A stretch of 64,000 bases of DNA from NCBI GenBank assembly GCA_963576725.1, contig OY755243.1:77727349-77791348 (forward strand), written 5' to 3'. Under the pieces are notes generated by a model. That model made no database searches and was not told where the DNA came from. It saw nothing but the letters and a program-made list of their open reading frames with translations. This document shows positions 59,801 to 64,000 of this stretch, one piece after another (position 1 is the first letter of the stretch; the number at the start of each line of letters is the position of its first letter). The translations under genes and the position numbers were made by a program. The stretch is from Azorinus chamasolen (Eukaryota > Mollusca > Bivalvia > Cardiida > Solecurtidae).

Positions 59801-60684
59801 ATGAATCGGGACCCCGGAGAAAAGAGGCTGTCAACCCAGATGGATACTACAATAGTGAGGATCCAAGGGTCCTGAGTGATATTGTGCTATGCTGCAACAA
59901 AGTAAAGAAGCCTGGCGCCCACAAGAATGCAGGATCGGATCGGAAGGGGGGAGGCAGAAAGAGCGAGTCCCAAGGGCTGAGTCATAGAATGTCCAGAACC
60001 CCTAGGGCGGGGAGGGAAGGAACACTGAGACGCCAACCCGAGGTATTGGGAGCAGGGAAGGGTCCTTACCGGCTCTTTGCCGGGTCCCGCTGAGGGGAAG
60101 AAGATGGCCTGGTTTTTTACTCTTCTTCCCCTGGATCATTGGGAGGTCCCGTATGAGGCTTACGTTTAGCAGGGACCTTAGCGATTTTCATGAACCCAGA
60201 CTGGAAGGGTTCCTGGGAGAAGCACTGTCTGCAACCTCTTTCTCCTTAATTTTGCCTCCGAAAAGTAGTTCGGAGGCAATGGGAGACGCCCGCAGCTCGC
60301 CCTGCAGGGCATGTGCAGATTGGAGGAAGGTGTCACGGCGACCGCGGAGCATTTCCGCTGTCGATTTGAGCCCTAGACCCAAGGTCAGTTGGGCCGAGCG
60401 GCCCAGCTGGTATGAAAGGCACTTAGTCGCTTCGGAAGACGTGGTCTCCGATTAAAGCCCAAAAGAGAGGGCCGCATATAGGAGGTCGATGTTTGAAGCT
60501 ACACACCATCTGTTGGCGCTGACACAACTCCCAACGCTAAAAAATGAGAGAGAGAGATATTGGCAGAGGAAGCCCTCATGCCCACCCTGAGGCTGTCGGA
60601 ATCCAGTGAGGCGATCCGATCAAACATCCAAGGGCTTTGCCAATTGAAGCCGGAGGCCTAAGAGATGCTGAGGGAGCCATTGTC
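59801..60684 (-). pseudogene. Remains of the DIRS-like gag/ORF1 region
   Basis: On the minus strand at 60188-60455 a frame reads KCLSYQLGRSAQLTLGLGLK and then LQSAHALQGELRASP, resembling the ORF1 of DIRS-type elements. Stops and frame changes surround it. It is GC-richer than its neighbours. No tyrosine recombinase was recognised. Plus-strand frames at 59749-60093 and 60153-60455 are shadows. Confidence 0.55.
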
Positions 60685-63600
60685 CGTAAAAGTCTCTGGT
60701 CGCCTAACTTAAATGGTGTACACGGTGTTAGGTCCTTTGGGAACTATTGCAGGTTTCTCTGTTCACCTGACTTAATTGGTGTACAAGTGTTTTGGTCCTA
60801 TGGAGCTATTCTAGTCTCTCTTATTACCTCCCTTAAATGGTGTGCAAGTTGCCTTGTCCTATACAGCTATTCTATGTCTCTGGTCAACTGACTTAAATGT
60901 TGTACATAGTTATCGATCCTATAGAGGTATTCTATGTCCCTCTGGTCACCTGACTTAAATGGTGTGCAACCTTTTCATTCCAATGAAGCTATTCTAGGTC
61001 TCTCTGGTCGCCTAAAATAAATACATGTAGTGTCCATGTTCTTAGGTCATATGTAACTCTTCTAGACCTCACTCGTTTTTAGTCCTATGGAGGTATTCTA
61101 GGTCTCTCTGGTCACCTAACTTAAATGGTGTGCATTTTTATTCATATGGAGCTATTCTAGGTCTCTATAGTCACCTGACTTAAATGGTGTACACGTTTTT
61201 AGATCCTATGGAGTTATTCTAGGTTTCTCTAGTCACATAACTTAAATGGTATACACGTTTTTCAGTCCTATGGAGCTATTCTAGGTTTCTCTAGTCACCT
61301 AACTTAAATGGTGTACAAGTTTTTCGGTCCTGTGGAGCTTTTCCATGCGTCCCTGGTCACCTGACTTAAATGGTGTACACATTTTTCGGTCCTATTGAAG
61401 TATTCGAGGTCTCCCTGGTCACCTGACTTATATGGTGTGCAAGTTGTCTAGGTCTCCCTGGTCACCTGACTTAAATGGTGTGCAAATTGTTTTGTACTAT
61501 AGAGCTATTCTAGGTCTTCCTTGTCACCTGACTTTAACGGTATACAAATTTGTCGGTCCTATGAAGGTATTCTAGGTCTCCCTGCTCACTTGACTTAAAT
61601 GTTGTACAAATGTTTAGATCCTATGGAGCTATTCTAGGTCTCTCTAATCACCTAACTTAAATGGTGTTCAAGGTGTTCGGTACTGCGGAGCTTTTCTATG
61701 TGTCCCTGGTCACCTGACTTAAATGGTGTACACGTATTTCGGTCCTATGGAGCAATTCTAGGTCTCTCTGGTCATCTGACTTAAATGGTGTGCAAGTTGG
61801 CTAGGTCTCTCTGGTCACCTGACTTAAATGGTGTACAAGTGTTTCGGTCCTATGGGGCTATTGTAGGTCTCTCTAGTCACCTGAATTAAATAGTGTACAC
61901 TTTTTTCGGTCCTATGGAGGTATTCCAGGTCTCTCTGGTCACCTGACTTAAATGGTGTGCAAGTTGTCGAGGTCTCTCTGGTCACCTGACTTAAATGGTG
62001 GTGTACAGGTGTTATCGTTCTATGGAGCTGTTGTAGGTCTCTCTAGTCACCTGACTTAAATAGTGTACACGTTTTTTGGTCCTATGGAGGTATTCGAGGT
62101 CTCTCTGGTCACCTTCCTTAAATGGTGTGCAAGTTGTCTAGATCTCTCTGGTCACCTGACTTAAATGGTGTACAAGGATTTCGATCTTTTGGAGCTATTG
62201 TAGGTCTCTCTAGTCACCTGACTAATGTAGTGTACACATTTTTCGGTCCTATGGAGGTATTCGAAGTCTCTCTGGTCACCTGATTTAAATGGTGTACAAG
62301 TTTTTCTATCCTATTGGGCTATTCTAGGCCTCCCTGGTCACCTGACTTAAACGGTGTACAAGTTTTTCGGTCCTGTGAAGCTATTCTAGGTCTCCCTGCT
62401 CACATGACTTAAATTGTGTACAAGTTTTAGATTCTATGGAGCTGTTCTATGTTTCTCTAGTCACCTAACTTAAATGGTGTACAAGTTTTTCTGTCCTATG
62501 GAGCTGTTCTATGTCTCTCTGGTCGCCTGACTCAAATGGTGTGCAAGATGCCTAGGTCTCTCTGGTCACCTGACTTAAATGGTGTGCAAGTTGTCTATGT
62601 CTCCCTGGTCACCTGACTTAAATGGTGTACAAGTGTTTCGGTTCTATAGAGCTATTGCAGGTCTCTTTAGTCACCTGAATTAAATAGTGTACTTTTTTCT
62701 GTCCTATAGAGGTATTCGAGGTCTCTCTGGTCACCTGACTTAAATGGTGTACACATTGTTTTGTACTATAGAGCTATTCTAGGTCTTCCTAGTCACCTGA
62801 CTTAAATGGTGTACAAGTTTTCAGATCCTATGGAGCTATTCTATGTATCTCTGGTCACCTGACTTAAATGGTGTGCAAGGTGTCTATGCCCCCCCCCCCC
62901 CTTGTCACCTGACTTAAATAGTGTGCAAATGGTGTTGTATTATAAAGCTTAAATGGTGTACAAGTTTTTCGATCCTATTGAGCTATTCTATGCCTCTCTA
63001 ATCACCTGACTTATATGGTGTGCAAGTGATCTAGGTCTCCCTGGTCACCTGACTTAAATGGTGTGCAAATTGTGTTGAACTATTGAGCTATTCTATGTCT
63101 CCCTTGTCATCTGACTTAAACGGTGTACAAGTTTGTCGATCCTAAAAAGCTATTCTAGGTCTCCCTGCTCACCTGACTTGTAAACGGTGTACAAGTTTTA
63201 GATCCTATGGAGCTATTCTAGGTTTCTCTAGTCACCTAACTTAAATGGTGTACAAATGTGTCAATCCTATTGAGCTATTCTATGTCTCTCTGGTCACCTG
63301 ACTTAAATATTGTGCAAGATGTCTATGTCTCTCTGGTCACCTGACTTAAATGGTGTACAAGTTTTTCGGTCCTCTTGGGCTATTCTATGCCTCTCTCGTC
63401 ACCTGACTTAAATGGTGTACAAGTTGCCTAGGTCTCCCTGGTCACCTGACTTAAATGGTGTACAAGTTGCCTAGGTCTTCCTGGTCACCTGACTTAAATG
63501 GTGCACAAGTTGCCTAGGTCTCCCTGGTCACCTGACTTAAACGGTGTACAAGTTTTTCGGTCCTGTGAAGCTATTCTAGGTCTCCCTGCTCACATGACTT

Positions 63601-64000
63601 AAATTGTGTACAAGTTTTAGATTCTATGGAGCTGTTCTATGTTTCTCTAGTCACCTAACTTAAATGGTGTACAAGTTTTTCTGTCCTATGGAGCTGTTCT
63701 ATGTCTCTCTGGTCGCCTGACTCAAATGGTGTGCAAGATGCCTAGGTCTCTCTGGTCACCTGACTTAAATGGTGTGCAAGTTGTCTATGTCTCCCTGGTC
63801 ACCTGACTTAAATGGTGTACAAGTGTTTCGGTTCTATAGAGCTATTGCAGGTCTCTTTAGTCACCTGAATTAAATAGTGTACTTTTTTCTGTCCTATAGA
63901 GGTATTCGAGGTCTCTCTGGTCACCTGACTTAAATGGTGTACACATTGTTTTGTACTATAGAGCTATTCTAGGTCTTCCTAGTCACCTGACTTAAATGGT
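60685..64000 (-). repeat. Satellite array, right arm, opposite orientation, continues past the window
   Basis: Same unit as 55488-59103 but complementary (GACTTAAATGGTGTACAAGT...TTTTCGGTCCTATGGAGCTA-TTCTAGGTCTCTCTGGTCAC). Many half-length units occur (GTGCAAGTTGTCTAGGTCTC joined directly to the next unit). 62331-62810 and 63521-64000 appear identical, 1190 bp apart. A run of 13 C interrupts the array near 62890. Confidence 0.9.

Noticed and set aside
59749..60455. Plus-strand frames of 114 and 100 codons
   Set aside because: The minus strand carries the DIRS-like matches; the plus frames are shadows in GC-rich sequence.

Overview
This window is eukaryotic: split genes with GT-AG introns, no bacterial-style operons, and very dense repeats. 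The repeats point to a bivalve mollusc. They include pearl/Helentron-like elements (160-bp tandem cores ending in tetranucleotide microsatellites), TTAA-flanked MITEs, and mollusc-typical AGGTCA-rich repeats. The species cannot be fixed from sequence alone.

Two protein genes can be built exon by exon, and they converge on each other. (1) On the + strand, 3213-27739, ten exons with matching splice phases encode about 1112 residues. In order these are a short helical N-terminus, a dynamin-like GTPase (GETGSGKSS, DSPG and NKWD motifs), a helical stalk with a hydrophobic membrane-type segment, and a protein-kinase-like domain that has lost all the catalytic motifs. It resembles the molluscan genes usually named DSTYK-like. 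(2) On the - strand, 55204-41859, eight exons encode a complete 285-residue DPH5, the diphthine methyl ester synthase of diphthamide synthesis on elongation factor 2. The two genes have no obvious functional link. The 14 kb between their 3' ends holds only repeats.

Layout: 1-555 degenerate 17-bp minisatellite; 560-3100 no gene seen; 3110-3175 short repeats next to the first ATG; 3213-27739 GTPase-pseudokinase gene with introns full of MITEs and pearl elements; 27740-41858 intergenic repeats, including a 10-copy 157-bp array (34312-36056) and an AGGTCA-rich array (39706-41806); 41859-55204 DPH5; 55488-59103 satellite with a unit of about 62 bp; 59104-60684 remains of a DIRS-like retroelement on the - strand; 60685-64000 the same satellite in the opposite orientation, running off the window.

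The most notable signals are these. The end of a pearl/Helentron-like element forms the polypyrimidine tract of a splice acceptor in both genes. Several otherwise different MITE and foldback families share the same central palindrome (GCTCC-TATA-GGAGC). Neighbouring MITEs show signs of template switching and of insertion at the palindrome centre. Perfect palindromic oestrogen-response-like sites are repeated about ten times in each of two arrays. Two satellite arms lie inverted around a DIRS remnant.
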